This document shows, piece by piece, positions 1 to 8,800 of a stretch of 10,250 nucleotides of DNA (positions within the stretch are counted from its first letter, which is position 1; every line of letters begins with the position of its first letter). A model generated the notes under the pieces. The model saw only the letters and a program-made list of their open reading frames with translations. It did not search any database and was not told the origin of the DNA. A program made the translations under genes and the position numbers. The stretch lies in contig PJAB01002152.1 of assembly GCA_002887195.1 (NCBI GenBank), forward strand, positions 1 to 10,250. Reading direction: 5' to 3'. This DNA comes from Chrysochromulina parva (taxonomy: Eukaryota; Haptophyta; Prymnesiales; Chrysochromulinaceae).

Positions 1-1
1 C

Positions 2-1663
2 GCCGAGAAGGCGCTCGATCGCATGCACACCGAGGGCGGCTGGGCGATGCTCGAGAACATCGAGCTCGTCGCCGGCTGGCTGCCCAAGCTCGAGAAGAAG
101 CTCGAGGCTCTCGAGACGGATGGCGATCCGCTCTTCCGCGTCTACCTCTCAGCGATGCCCCAGCCCGTCGTGCCCGTGCCGATCCTGCAAAAGTCGATCA
201 AGCTCACCAACGAGCCACCGACCGGCCTGAAGGCCAACCTGAAGCGCGCGTACCTCAACTTTGGCGAGAGCCTCTGGGAGGCTTCATCGAAGCAGTCCGA
301 GTTCAAGGCTATCGTCTTCTCGCTCTGCTTCTTCCACTCGGTCGCGTGCGAGCGGCGCAAATTCGGCCCGCTCGGCTGGAATCGTGCGTACCCCTTCGCC
401 CCAGGCGACCTCAAGGACTCGATCGCCGTCGCCAACAACTACCTCGAGGCGGGCGGCGCGATCCCGTGGGCCGACTTGCGCTACCTCTTCGGCGAGGTCT
501 TCTACGGCGGCCACATCACCGACAACTACGACCGCGCGCTTTGCGAGGCGTACCTGGCCGTGTACTTGCGCTTCGAGCTGCTCGAGGGCATCGCCATGTT
601 CCCCGGCTTTGCGTCGCCGCCCACGCTCACGTACAAGGGTTACCTCGAGTACATCGACGAGGGCCTCGACCGCGAGACGCCCATCGCGTACGGCCTGCAC
701 CCGAACGCCGAGATCAACTTCATGACGATGCAGGCCAACCAGCTCTTCACGGACATCTCCAACCTGTCACCCAAGGGCGGCGGCGGCGGCGAGGGCGGCA
801 TGACCATGACCGAGAAGGTGAAACTCACGCTCGACGACATCCTCGAGCGGCTGCCCGAACAGTTCGGGATGCTCGAGATTATGGAGCGCATCGAGGACGT
901 GACGCCGTACACGGGCGTCTTCCTGCAGGAGCTCGACCGCATGAATGCTCTCACCTTCGAGATCCGGCGCGCGCTTGTCGAGCTTGACAGCGGCCTTAAG
1001 GGCGACCTGTCGATCACCGAGCCGATGGAGCTCATCATGTACGCGCTCGCGGACGGCAAGGTGCCTATGAAGTGGGAGAAGCTCGCGTGGGCCTCGCGCG
1101 ACCCGCTCGCTGCATGGCTCGCTAACCTTATCGCTCGCCACCTCCAGCTGATGACGTGGACCGGCGACCTGGCGCAGCCCAAGGTCACATGGGTGCCCGG
1201 CCTCTTCAACGCGCAGGCGTTTGAGAACGCGGTCAAGCAGGTGACGAGCCGCAAGAAGGCAGCAGCAGGTGAGGACTGGCCGCTCAACAAACTCGTGACG
1301 ATCGTCGAGGTCACGAAGAAGATGTCGCCCGAGGAAGTGGAATCTCAGACGAAGGACGGCGCGTACGTGTACGGCTTGTACATGGAGGGTGCGCGCTGGG
1401 ACTCGGCGGCAGGCTGCCTCGAGGACGCGTTCATGAAGGACCTGTACCCGAAAATGCCTGTCATCCTGATGAAGGCTATTCTCGGCGAGAAGGAGGACCG
1501 GCGCGGAGTATACCTGTGCCCCGTCTACAAGCAGACGGAGCGCGCTACCCCTGGCACGGCCACCCCCGGCACGGGCTTCGTCTTCATGATGCAGCTCAAG
1601 ACCAAGGTGCCCGCGACCAAGTGGACCATGGCCGGCGTGGCCATGTTGCTCGCCATCGACTAG
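2..1663 (+). CDS. Axonemal dynein heavy chain, outer-arm beta type, C-terminal fragment (partial at 5' end)
   Basis: This is the last 553 residues of a dynein heavy chain, the ATP-driven motor of the ciliary outer arm. The frame is open from the window edge (AEKALDR precedes the first visible Met at 23), so the true start lies upstream. Visible family landmarks, in order, are: the helix around LPKLEKKLE; SIKLTNEPPTGLKANLKRA; FGPLGWNRAYPF; PWADLRYLFGEVFYGGHITD; the YGLHPNAEI segment; and the C-terminal domain with GAYVYGLYMEGARWD, CPVYK and KWTMAGVAMLL before a TAG stop. These correspond to the end of the AAA ring and the C-terminal cap. From what I know of the family, the GLYMEGARWD and HPNAEI wording fits the beta class (DNAH9/11/17-like) better than inner-arm or cytoplasmic dyneins; the class is an inference. 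Local oddities are a Gly-rich loop (positions about 775-800) and an ATPGTATPGTG insertion near the C-terminus where homologues have a short turn. The 1.66 kb shows no intron. Confidence 0.96.
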   Translation, partial: AEKALDRMHTEGGWAMLENIELVAGWLPKLEKKLEALETDGDPLFRVYLSAMPQPVVPVPILQKSIKLTNEPPTGLKANLKRAYLNFGESLWEASSKQSEFKAIVFSLCFFHSVACERRKFGPLGWNRAYPFAPGDLKDSIAVANNYLEAGGAIPWADLRYLFGEVFYGGHITDNYDRALCEAYLAVYLRFELLEGIAMFPGFASPPTLTYKGYLEYIDEGLDRETPIAYGLHPNAEINFMTMQANQLFTDISNLSPKGGGGGEGGMTMTEKVKLTLDDILERLPEQFGMLEIMERIEDVTPYTGVFLQELDRMNALTFEIRRALVELDSGLKGDLSITEPMELIMYALADGKVPMKWEKLAWASRDPLAAWLANLIARHLQLMTWTGDLAQPKVTWVPGLFNAQAFENAVKQVTSRKKAAAGEDWPLNKLVTIVEVTKKMSPEEVESQTKDGAYVYGLYMEGARWDSAAGCLEDAFMKDLYPKMPVILMKAILGEKEDRRGVYLCPVYKQTERATPGTATPGTGFVFMMQLKTKVPATKWTMAGVAMLLAID

Positions 1664-1725
1664 AGAGGGCGTAGAGAGGGCGAGTAAAGGCAGCAATCAG
1701 AGCGAGAGCATGGCACACAGGGAAT

Positions 1726-1765
1726 AACGGCTGGCGGCTCGGGACCTGGAACGGCTGGCGGCTCG
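1726..1765. repeat. Short tandem direct repeat in the dynein 3' flank
   Basis: The 16-base unit AACGGCTGGCGGCTCG occurs at 1726-1741 and again at 1750-1765, a period of 24 bases. A second small repetition (AGAGAGGGCG followed by TAGAGAGGGCG) lies just after the dynein stop at about 1664-1682. Both are in the 182-base gap between the dynein stop and the next start. They look like 3'-UTR or spacer slippage repeats, and no function can be assigned. Confidence 0.6.
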
Positions 1766-1845
1766 TGGGTGCGGACGGTGTGTTCGTGTTCAAAATCTCG
1801 CACGCATCTCAAATGACTCACATGAACAGCAAGATTCTGTAATAG

Positions 1846-2997
1846 ATGAAATACATCCTGCTCTTCGTCTCTTGCCTCACGCCGGTGGCGGCACGGACTG
1901 CGGCCGGCGGCCAGTGCGCCGTCCTCCACCGTATCACTCTGTCAGCATCTGCACCGCAGCAGCTGCTTTTGCTGCGAGGCGGCACCACCTCCAGCAACAG
2001 CGAAGAGGGCGCCAAAATTGCAGCAGATCCCAACGCCTCAGCCGCCGTTGCCAACGGCACCGTTTCCAGCGCCACAATCGCCATCGCTCCGAGCGCGACA
2101 CCCATCTTGCGCAAGGCCCTACGTAAGGCCATTGGCGGCGGCGTAGGCGGCCTGCTTGCCGGCGTCGTGCAGGTGCTCACGCTCATGTGGCTGCGCACCG
2201 CAATGAACTATCAGTACCGGCACGGCGGCACGACAGCGGAAGCGATGCGCGCACTGTACGCCCAGGGCGGGCTCGCGCGCTTCTATCAGGGCGTCGGCTG
2301 GGCGCTCGTGCAGACGCCGCTCACGCGTTTTGGTGACACGGCCGCAAACAGCGGCGTGCTCGAGTTGCTCTCAAGCACGGCGCTGCCGCTCGGCGTGCGC
2401 ACTTTCTTAGCGGGCGTCGCGGCGGCGCTGTGGCGCATGGCGCTCACACCCGTGGACACGCTCAAGACGTGCCTGCAGGTTGAGGGCGCGGGGGCGTACG
2501 CGCTGCTCATGGACAAGGTGCGTGCTCACGGGCTGGGTACACTCTACGCGGGCTGTGCCGCGACGTGGCTCGCCTCCCTCGTAGGTGGATACCCTTGGTT
2601 TGCGACCTTCAACGCGCTCGATGCACGCGTGCCGCGGCCACCGCGAGACAAGGTGGCTCTCAAGCTCACGCGTTCCGCGCTCTTGGGCGTGTGCGCCACC
2701 GGCGTCTCCGACTGCGTCGCCAACTCGCTGCGCGTGATCAAGACGACTCGTCAGACCTCGGCCGTGTCTATCAGCTACCTCGAGGCTGTACGCCTTATCA
2801 CGGCCAAAGATGGCTGGTACGGCCTCTTTGCGCGCGGCCTCGGCACGCGCCTGCTCACCAACGCGTTGCAGGCCTCGCTCTTCACCATTGTGTGGAAGTT
2901 CGTCGAAGAAGTGATCGTTGCGCGGCAGAAGCGGCAGGATGAGCGAGCAGAGAGGGCAGTGCAGCTGGCGGCGGAGACGACAAAGGCGACTCGATGA
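1846..2997 (+). CDS. Carrier-family (SLC25-like) membrane protein with an N-terminal signal-peptide-like segment
   Basis: This 383-residue protein has three tandem carrier repeats: about 94-176, 181-260 and 272-356. Repeat 2 has the canonical signature PVDTLK (202-207), after LAGVAAALWRMALT. In repeats 1 and 3 the motif is degenerate: TLMWLR at 112-117, and SLRVIK at 294-299 within DCVANSLRVIKT. The GLFARGLGTRLLTNALQ stretch in repeat 3 is typical of the fold. Proteins of this fold exchange small metabolites across organelle membranes; the substrate cannot be read here. Residues 1-17 (MKYILLFVSCLTPVAAR) look like a secretory signal peptide, followed by a spacer with LLLLRGG (40-46) that is low in acidic residues. 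Mitochondrial carriers normally lack a cleavable signal, so a plastid-envelope or other endomembrane location is an inference. The start is well supported: the two codons just before ATG are TAA and TAG. The tail (357-383) is charged. Confidence 0.85.
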   Translation: MKYILLFVSCLTPVAARTAAGGQCAVLHRITLSASAPQQLLLLRGGTTSSNSEEGAKIAADPNASAAVANGTVSSATIAIAPSATPILRKALRKAIGGGVGGLLAGVVQVLTLMWLRTAMNYQYRHGGTTAEAMRALYAQGGLARFYQGVGWALVQTPLTRFGDTAANSGVLELLSSTALPLGVRTFLAGVAAALWRMALTPVDTLKTCLQVEGAGAYALLMDKVRAHGLGTLYAGCAATWLASLVGGYPWFATFNALDARVPRPPRDKVALKLTRSALLGVCATGVSDCVANSLRVIKTTRQTSAVSISYLEAVRLITAKDGWYGLFARGLGTRLLTNALQASLFTIVWKFVEEVIVARQKRQDERAERAVQLAAETTKATR

Positions 2998-3356
2998 GAA
3001 CCCACGGATGAGTCGCCGAGAAGATACAGCCCAATCGCGATGACCCATGTACTTCAGGGCTCGCGCCCGTGTCCGCGGCTTGTATTATGATTCGTATGCT
3101 TCCTAGTAGTCCGGTCCCGGAACAACCCGCGGAACACCCGCGCGCGGGGCGCGTTGGTCCGCGCGGTCTCGACGCGCGGTCCGAGCGGGCCGTAGAGCAG
3201 CAGTCGAGAGCAGCAGCCGCGCCAGACCATGCGGCGCGTGGAAAAGTTAGTACGACGGTACGACCTACCTCTAGCTCTACGTAAGCTCTACGAACCGGCC
3301 GTGCAACGTACGCCCCGGATCCGCCAACCGCTCGATGCCCGCATCGCACTCCGCGC
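2998..3356. other. Convergent intergenic region between the carrier and FkbM genes
   Basis: No supported gene lies here; it should hold both 3' UTRs. The middle (about 3110-3240) is very GC-rich with short internal repetitions, including CGCGCGGTC twice at about 3160-3180. Around 3250-3295 there are tight direct repeats: GTACGAC at 3250 and 3258, and AGCTCTACG at 3273-3281 and 3284-3292. I looked for a tRNA T-loop or other RNA signature on both strands and found none. Confidence 0.5.
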
Positions 3357-4199
3357 TCACCTCATCCCCGATGGCTCACAAACGACATCATCCCAGCGGC
3401 CAAAGTTTACGCCGCGGTTCAGCTGCCCCTTATCCGTGCGCGCGAGCTCATTCGCGTAGGTGCGGACGGACACCGGCTTGCCCCGAATGTCCAGCCCTGG
3501 AATGGTCACGTCCGGCCCATCGCACCTGTAGCACGAGTAGCCCAGCCGGTTGAGGTATTCGATCATTTCGACGGCGGCGCCCGGCCCGCCGGGCATGTGA
3601 AGCGGCATGAGCTCAGCGACCAGACGCCGTATCCGCTTCGTCGCAAGCAGAGACTGTGCGCCGAGCAGCACTTGGTAGTCGTAGCCCTGCGCGTCCACCT
3701 TGAGCAGCAATACGTCCTGCGCGGGCGGCACGATAGCGTCGAGTGTGCGCACGGGCACATGCACGACCGCGGCCGTTTTATTGTCCACATTCCAGAGCGC
3801 CTTGCCCAGCCCATCCTGCGCGCTGCCGAGCTCGCCTCGGAACATCTTCTGCGCCGGCCGGCCAGCGCGATTGACAACAAAGGGCGCCGTGCCCGTGGTG
3901 TTAGACATGGCGTAGGGGAAGACGGTGACATTCTGCGCAAGACCGAGGCTTGCAATCCGCTCGCGGATCGGTTCCACCTTACCCGGGCTTGGCTCAATTG
4001 TCCACACTCGATGCCCCGCCTTCGCAAACGCGATCGCGTCGCGGCCGTCAAACGACCCCACGTCGATCACGAATCCAGAGGGTCTGCGTCGAAGCATTTT
4101 AGCGAGCGTTCGCCCGTGCGGGCACCAATTGGGCACGCTCGGAGGCAGCAACAACGGCCCCTCTGGAAGTGTGGACGCGACCAGCGAGGCCGCTATCAT
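3357..4199 (-). CDS. FkbM-family SAM-dependent methyltransferase
   Basis: This 280-residue protein has a Rossmann-type methyltransferase core. Motif I is FVIDVGSFDGRDA (residues 43-55), followed by the acidic end of strand 2 in WTIEP (66-70). The family hallmark LLLKVDAQGYDYQVLLGA (164-181) carries the K-x-D-x-Q-G pattern typical of FkbM proteins. Members of this family O-methylate sugars, polyketides or other small molecules; the substrate cannot be inferred here. I chose the ATG at 4199. The frame stays open another 21 codons to a TGA at 4263-4265, but that stretch has no other ATG. There is no clear signal peptide; the N-terminus (MIAASLVAST) is only mildly hydrophobic. The C-terminal third has FGRWDDVVCEP, which closes the domain. 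The gene converges on the carrier gene and lies downstream of another minus-strand gene 434 bases away, so a shared transcript is not expected. An upstream exon joined by splicing cannot be excluded. Confidence 0.9.
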   Translation of the reverse strand: MIAASLVASTLPEGPLLLPPSVPNWCPHGRTLAKMLRRRPSGFVIDVGSFDGRDAIAFAKAGHRVWTIEPSPGKVEPIRERIASLGLAQNVTVFPYAMSNTTGTAPFVVNRAGRPAQKMFRGELGSAQDGLGKALWNVDNKTAAVVHVPVRTLDAIVPPAQDVLLLKVDAQGYDYQVLLGAQSLLATKRIRRLVAELMPLHMPGGPGAAVEMIEYLNRLGYSCYRCDGPDVTIPGLDIRGKPVSVRTYANELARTDKGQLNRGVNFGRWDDVVCEPSGMR

Positions 4200-4633
4200 G
4201 TTCAAGCCCCGCAGCCGCTTGGTGATCAGCACGGCGCGATCGCTGTGCGATCTTACAAGGACTCAGCTCGTCCAGAAGCTTGTGTGCATGCTGGTCGTGC
4301 TGCGTTCTTCTGTGTGCACGACCGACGAGTCGGGGCGCAATTATTGGGGTCCGAGCTATCCGAGCAGGGGACAAAGTATACCCGCCATCTCAGGGACGAA
4401 TACCCGGTACACTCAGAGCAGTAGCTGTTGTCTTTTGATGATACGGAGGAGAGCCCAAGCGCTAAGCGCTATTAACTAAGCTACGCCGAAGGCGGACCCG
4501 TTAACAGACGAGGGACCACACAGATTGGAGCACCCCAATGTGTTATACGTCAAGGCATGAGCCGCCACAAGCGCAATGAGCGTTGCCAGAGGCGCTAACG
4601 CAATTTTCTTCGGAAGAGTCGCATCTTGTCCTG
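4200..4633. other. Intergenic region upstream of the FkbM gene
   Basis: This should hold the FkbM promoter and 5' UTR and the 3' UTR of the next minus-strand gene. I see no convincing coding region. It contains a short stable palindrome, CGCCGAAGGCG (about 4484-4494), flanked by TTAAC at about 4471 and GTTAAC at about 4500, and a doubled AAGCGCT at about 4458-4471. No tRNA or other RNA gene could be recognised. Confidence 0.45.
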
Positions 4634-5200
4634 CTACGGACGGAAGTTGAAGGCATTGTCTTTGTGGCAGTAGGTGCGCGTCGTCAACTTTCCCTTCACC
4701 TTGCTCATCATTGCAAGGTCGTTTGGGTCAGCCGTCATTGAGGGCGTATACGTCGTCATGCCCGCAATTTGCGTCGTCCCGTTCTCCATGTAGTCGGCGT
4801 GCGTGTATTTGCCTCCCTGGCCCTCGAGCAGCGCCTGAAACTGCGCCACCTTTTTTTCCCGCACATTCTCGTACTTCGGAACCCCAGCTGCGCATCGCGC
4901 CTCAAACCTGATTAGCGCCGCCAGCCGCTTGGGGTTGTCGTTGCCAAGGCCCTTCAGTGAGAGGGCCTCATACTCGGGCGGCTCGACGTCGCGAGACGGC
5001 TTTCTCCTCTCACTGCTGCTGCTCCCTGCAGACGAGAGGAAGCTGCGCTCGGCAAAGCTGCTGCTAGCCACGGGTGCGAGTGCTGGTGCTCCCCCGCCGC
5101 CACCTCGGAGTGCCTTCAGCACGTCCTCGAGGACGTGTGGCGGCGGCGGCGACTGTCGCAGCAGCGTATCGATGCGTGCCACGAGCTGGGCGTGGTCCAT
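4634..5200 (-). CDS. Unrecognised 188-residue protein
   Basis: I do not recognise this protein. It starts with ATG in a good eukaryotic context (ACAATGG, with A at -3 and G at +4) and ends at TAG. Residues 1-31 (MDHAQLVARIDTLL, then VLEDVLKAL) can form two short helices around a Pro run. Residues 32-70 are low complexity: five Gly, then Ala/Pro and a Ser run with an ERRKPSR basic patch, probably disordered. Residues 84-128 look like a helical domain (NPKRLAALIRFEARCAAG, then YENVREKKVAQFQALLEG). The C-terminal 60 residues (from KYTHADYMENGTTQIAG to NAFNFRP) are polar, aromatic-rich and unlike a low-complexity tail, so they may be a conserved peptide. There are no membrane segments and no catalytic motif. 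Third codon positions are strongly G/C, as in the neighbours. A structural or scaffold role would be a guess. Confidence 0.72.
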   Translation of the reverse strand: MDHAQLVARIDTLLRQSPPPPHVLEDVLKALRGGGGGAPALAPVASSSFAERSFLSSAGSSSSERRKPSRDVEPPEYEALSLKGLGNDNPKRLAALIRFEARCAAGVPKYENVREKKVAQFQALLEGQGGKYTHADYMENGTTQIAGMTTYTPSMTADPNDLAMMSKVKGKLTTRTYCHKDNAFNFRP

Positions 5201-5872
5201 TGTCGACCGTTGGAATCCATCTCGCTAGGTCCATTGATCACACCTTCAAGCAAGCAAGCACACCTTCACAAAAACTACAGACGTTCACAGCCAAATGGTT
5301 ATAATTCGACACAATCCCGTTCACGCGGCCAGCCTGCCACAGTGCCCCGGCTCGGCGGAAGCGGCCATCTTCATGCCACAGTGCATCGATCCACCTCCGC
5401 ACGTTCCGCTCGATTGAGTGCAAGAAGATCATCCTTCATGGAGCACGTACCGGGCATGACGCCCGACTACCAGGACGATGTTCAGACGACTCTGTGCCCA
5501 CGGGTGTATGCCATCAAAGGAGCACCGTGTGACATCCTCGTGCACGGGCCTAGCCTCACGAGTCTGTTGCGCACAAATCGCACGCTGATTGCGACGGCCA
5601 ACGCCACACGTGACGTCGACTTTAACATTAACTGCAGACTTTAATTAACACGACACAAGTCAAGATGTCTTCACAGGCCTCTACCGGTACATCCCTAATG
5701 AACAGCAGACAACCTACAGGAAGCCTATCGAATGTACTCTCGAGGCTAGCAGTGGAGGGGACTTGACTTGACTTGAGAATGGAAACATAGAAAGCGAGCG
5801 CCACGGAAGTCCGAATTCCCAATTTTAGAATGGGCCGTGATAGGCCGGGAGGTTCTCCATGCCTACGGGTAG
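5201..5872. promoter_or_regulatory. Divergent intergenic region (putative bidirectional promoter)
   Basis: This 672-base region separates two genes transcribed away from each other, so it should contain both promoters. It is less GC-rich than the genes. An AT-rich patch TTATAATT at 5299-5306 lies about 100 bases upstream of the minus-strand start and could act as a TATA-like element. An imperfect palindrome, CCCAATTTTAGAATGGG, at 5818-5834 lies about 40 bases upstream of the plus-strand start. Small repeats are CAAG x3 at 5247-5258, flanked by ACACCTTCA at 5240-5248 and 5260-5268; ACTTG x3 at 5761-5775; and TGCCACAGTGC at about 5334 and 5374. None is a recognised regulatory site. Confidence 0.4.
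5438..5644 (+). CDS. Doubtful small ORF (68 residues)
   Basis: An ATG at 5438 opens a 68-codon frame ending in TAA. Most codons up to about 5600 end in G or C, as in the real genes here, and the peptide (MEHVPGMTPDYQDDVQTTLC, then VYAIKGAPCDILVHGPSLTSLL) is not low complexity. The open frame continues upstream to about 5135, but that part overlaps the minus-strand gene and its promoter and does not look coding. I recognise no family. It could be a short gene, an upstream ORF or a non-coding 5' exon of the gene at 5873, or chance in GC-rich DNA. Confidence 0.25.
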   Translation: MEHVPGMTPDYQDDVQTTLCPRVYAIKGAPCDILVHGPSLTSLLRTNRTLIATANATRDVDFNINCRL

Positions 5873-8800
5873 ATGCCGACGCCAAACTCAGCCGGCCCTG
5901 GGAATACGCAGCTTTTTGGATCTCCACGCAGCGCACGCGCGTCATCGAGCGGCGTATCGAAGCCGTCAGGCGTCTTGCGGCCGGTCAAGGCGATGACGAT
6001 AGATGTGCCAGCCTCAGAAGAAGCAGCGGCAACTGGCAGCACGCCTCGCAAAGAGAAGCAGCCAAAGCCTCCGGCGATGGTGGTCCGATCGCCGAGCGGC
6101 ATACGATTTCGGAGCTGGGTTCCGCGGTTTCGTAGCTCTCGCACTAGCACTGCATGCAGCAGCGGCACGAAGCCACCACTGGCTGCACAAGCATCCACCG
6201 AGCTCGTGGTGAACACGATGACAAGCGAGATCGCGGATGCCGTGCACGCCGCAGCGCAGGCCGCTGCGGACCTCGCTCTTGAGCTCGGGATGCCGGACGA
6301 CAAATGCGTCCAGTTCTATAATGCCGCAGTCCTGGCAGCGTCGCGGGTTCTCGACCCGGCGGGTGCGTTGTCGACTGAAGGTGATGAGGGCAAGTTGCTC
6401 CCTGACTCGGCGACTCGCGTCGAGGCCATTCTGGCGAGCGCCATCAAGAAGAGCGCCGTGCGGGTGATCGACCTCTTCCAGGAATGGGACCTCGACCGGG
6501 ACGGCACCATCTCGAAAAAGGAGTTTAGGCGCGGGCTGCAGAGCACGTCAATCAGCGCGACTCCGGCCGACATCGATGCGCTCTTTGCCAAGTGGGACAG
6601 CGACGGCTCTGGCGCGCTGGACTACAACGAGCTCAACCGGGCTTTGAGGCATGGACTTTCCTCGCTCTCAAAAGAGGTCTCCTTGTTTGCGGATCGTGAG
6701 GCAGAGGGCATGTTGCTGCTCGGGCGTGGTCAAAAGGCGGCGGCGGTGAAGCAAGCGAAGGAGGCCAAGGAGGCCGCGAAGGAGGCACGGCTCGCCCTCT
6801 CACCACGCTCGCAGCAGCTCAAGGATGCGGCGCTCGCTTCCGAGGCGCAGCGGCTGGCCGACATGGCCAAAGCGTGGGTGGCCGACGAGGAGGCGGGCCG
6901 GCGCTGGACTGCGAGCAAGTGGCTTGCCTCGCGCAGTATTTCCAACGTGGTGGCGGATGCCCTCGAGCTTCCAAAGCTTTCGCAAGATGCGACCTCGCAG
7001 TTCAGATACGTCAAGCGACTCACGCGTGCGCAGATCGAGCAGCTGCTGGCGAGCGCCAGCCTAAGCGGGCTGACCGAGTTTGTGGTGGCGGCGGTCGAAT
7101 CCCTGCAAGATCAGACCACCGGCTCGGGAGAGGTGCTCAACGAGAAGTTCGCTACGACGGCCAAGTTCCAGATGACGTACGGTTCGCTCTCGCTCTTCTA
7201 CGGTGGGCTCGAGTCGCTGCTCGGCCCGCCGAAGATGTACAAGGGCCCCTCGCATGCTGAGCGCTCGCTTTTCAACATGATGGAGTTTGAGCACCTCGCC
7301 GACAAGGACAGCAAGATGGAGTTCACCGCGCCCAACGGGGTCACGACCAAGGCAGAGACCGAGTGGACGGTAGTCTGCTGCCCCGTCAAGGGCGCAGACT
7401 ACCCCGAACGCACGGGCTACCGCGAGCATCACCCATCGTGGTGCCGCGTGCCCACGACACTCGATGTGATTGTGCACCAGATGGAGGAGCAGTGTAACAA
7501 GAGGCTGCGGGCGGCAGGGCACTCGGAGCTCATCCTCGAGGAATTGGTGGGAGGGCGACTTTATACCGGCCCAATGTACTTCAAGTACAACACGGTCCTT
7601 CGCTCCAAGACCAAGGACGCGACGATGGTCAAGTTTGCCAAGGACCTGACGAAAGGGAACCTCTACACGACCACGATCCACGCCATCAACAGCTGCGTGA
7701 TCAAGCTCTCGAAGCTGACCAAGGCGGGCAAGGTGTGGCGCGGCATCAAGGACGCGGTGCTGCCCAAGGAGTTTTGGGTGCCCAACGATATGGGCGTGCG
7801 AGGCGGCATCGAGTACGGCTTCAGCTCGACGACGACCAATCGCGAGCAGGCCCTACTCTTTGCCGGTGGGCAGCAGCTGGAGGACGCATCGACCATCTTC
7901 GAGATGCAGATGGGGATGGTCGACCGCGGCGCCGATCTGACGTGGCTCTCGCAGTACCCACACGAGGCCGAGGTTCTCCTCCCACCGCTCACCGGCATCG
8001 AGGCCCTGAGCGTCGAGGTGGAGGGTTCGATGCTCGTGCTGCACTCGCGCCTCTCACTCAACCTTGCCTCGCTCACGCTCGAGCAGGTGCTCAGCCGCCG
8101 GCGCAAGATGCTCATGGATATGGTGAGCGGCATCGAGCTCGAGCTGCGTGACCAGCTGGGCGAGCAGCTCTTCTTCTTTGGTCGCAGCCTCCTACAGCGC
8201 GCCCTCGCCTATGGGCCCCTCTCCAAGGACCCCGAATGGTTCAACGACGACGAGAACTTTTCGTACGTGATGCAGCAGGTGCTGCACCTGCAGCACGGGC
8301 TCGTCTCGCAGATCCACAGGCTCCACGTAGAGGAGCCCGAGCTGAGCCTGCGCGGCTGGTCGCTGGGCGGGAGTGCGCGCGTGCTGGTGCTGGCTGGCTG
8401 GTGCACTCATCGTGTCGCGGCCGCCTCGGGATCTGCAGTGTACGAGGCCTTCTCCATCGACCTGCGCGACGCGATGCTTACCACCTCGGAAGCGCTCGAG
8501 CTCGCCGAGCTCATGACGAAACAGCCTCGCCTCACGGCCCTCGACGTGCGAGGCAACCACGGCATCGGTGTCCAGGGCGCTGAAGCGCTGGCGAGGATCA
8601 TTGAGTCGACGCGCGGCACGGGAGTGGTTTCGCGCTCCGTGTGCGGCGTGTCGCCGAGCAGTTCCTCTCTCGAAGTAGGGCGCGTGCTCCATCCCGTCGA
8701 GTGCCGGCTGCTCTGCGCCGAGCTGCGCACCTTCGTGTGGGCCGACGGCGTCGCCGCGTCCATGGGGCTCGCCCCTCGCAAAGACCGCCCCGCAACGCTC

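Noticed and set aside
261..987. Long Arg/Ala/Ser-rich plus-strand frames overlapping the dynein gene
   Set aside because: They are alternate-frame shadows of GC-rich codons with low-complexity products.
767..1696. A 309-codon open frame antisense to the dynein gene
   Set aside because: Strong G/C third positions of the dynein frame suppress stops on the other strand. The antisense peptide is biased in composition and matches nothing, while the dynein reading is unambiguous.
4200..4232. An earlier GTG start for the FkbM protein at 4232
   Set aside because: Nuclear genes of this type start with ATG, and the first ATG in the open frame is at 4199.
3597..4479. Plus-strand frames opposite the FkbM gene and its upstream region
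   Set aside because: The minus-strand product has clear methyltransferase motifs; the plus-strand products have none.
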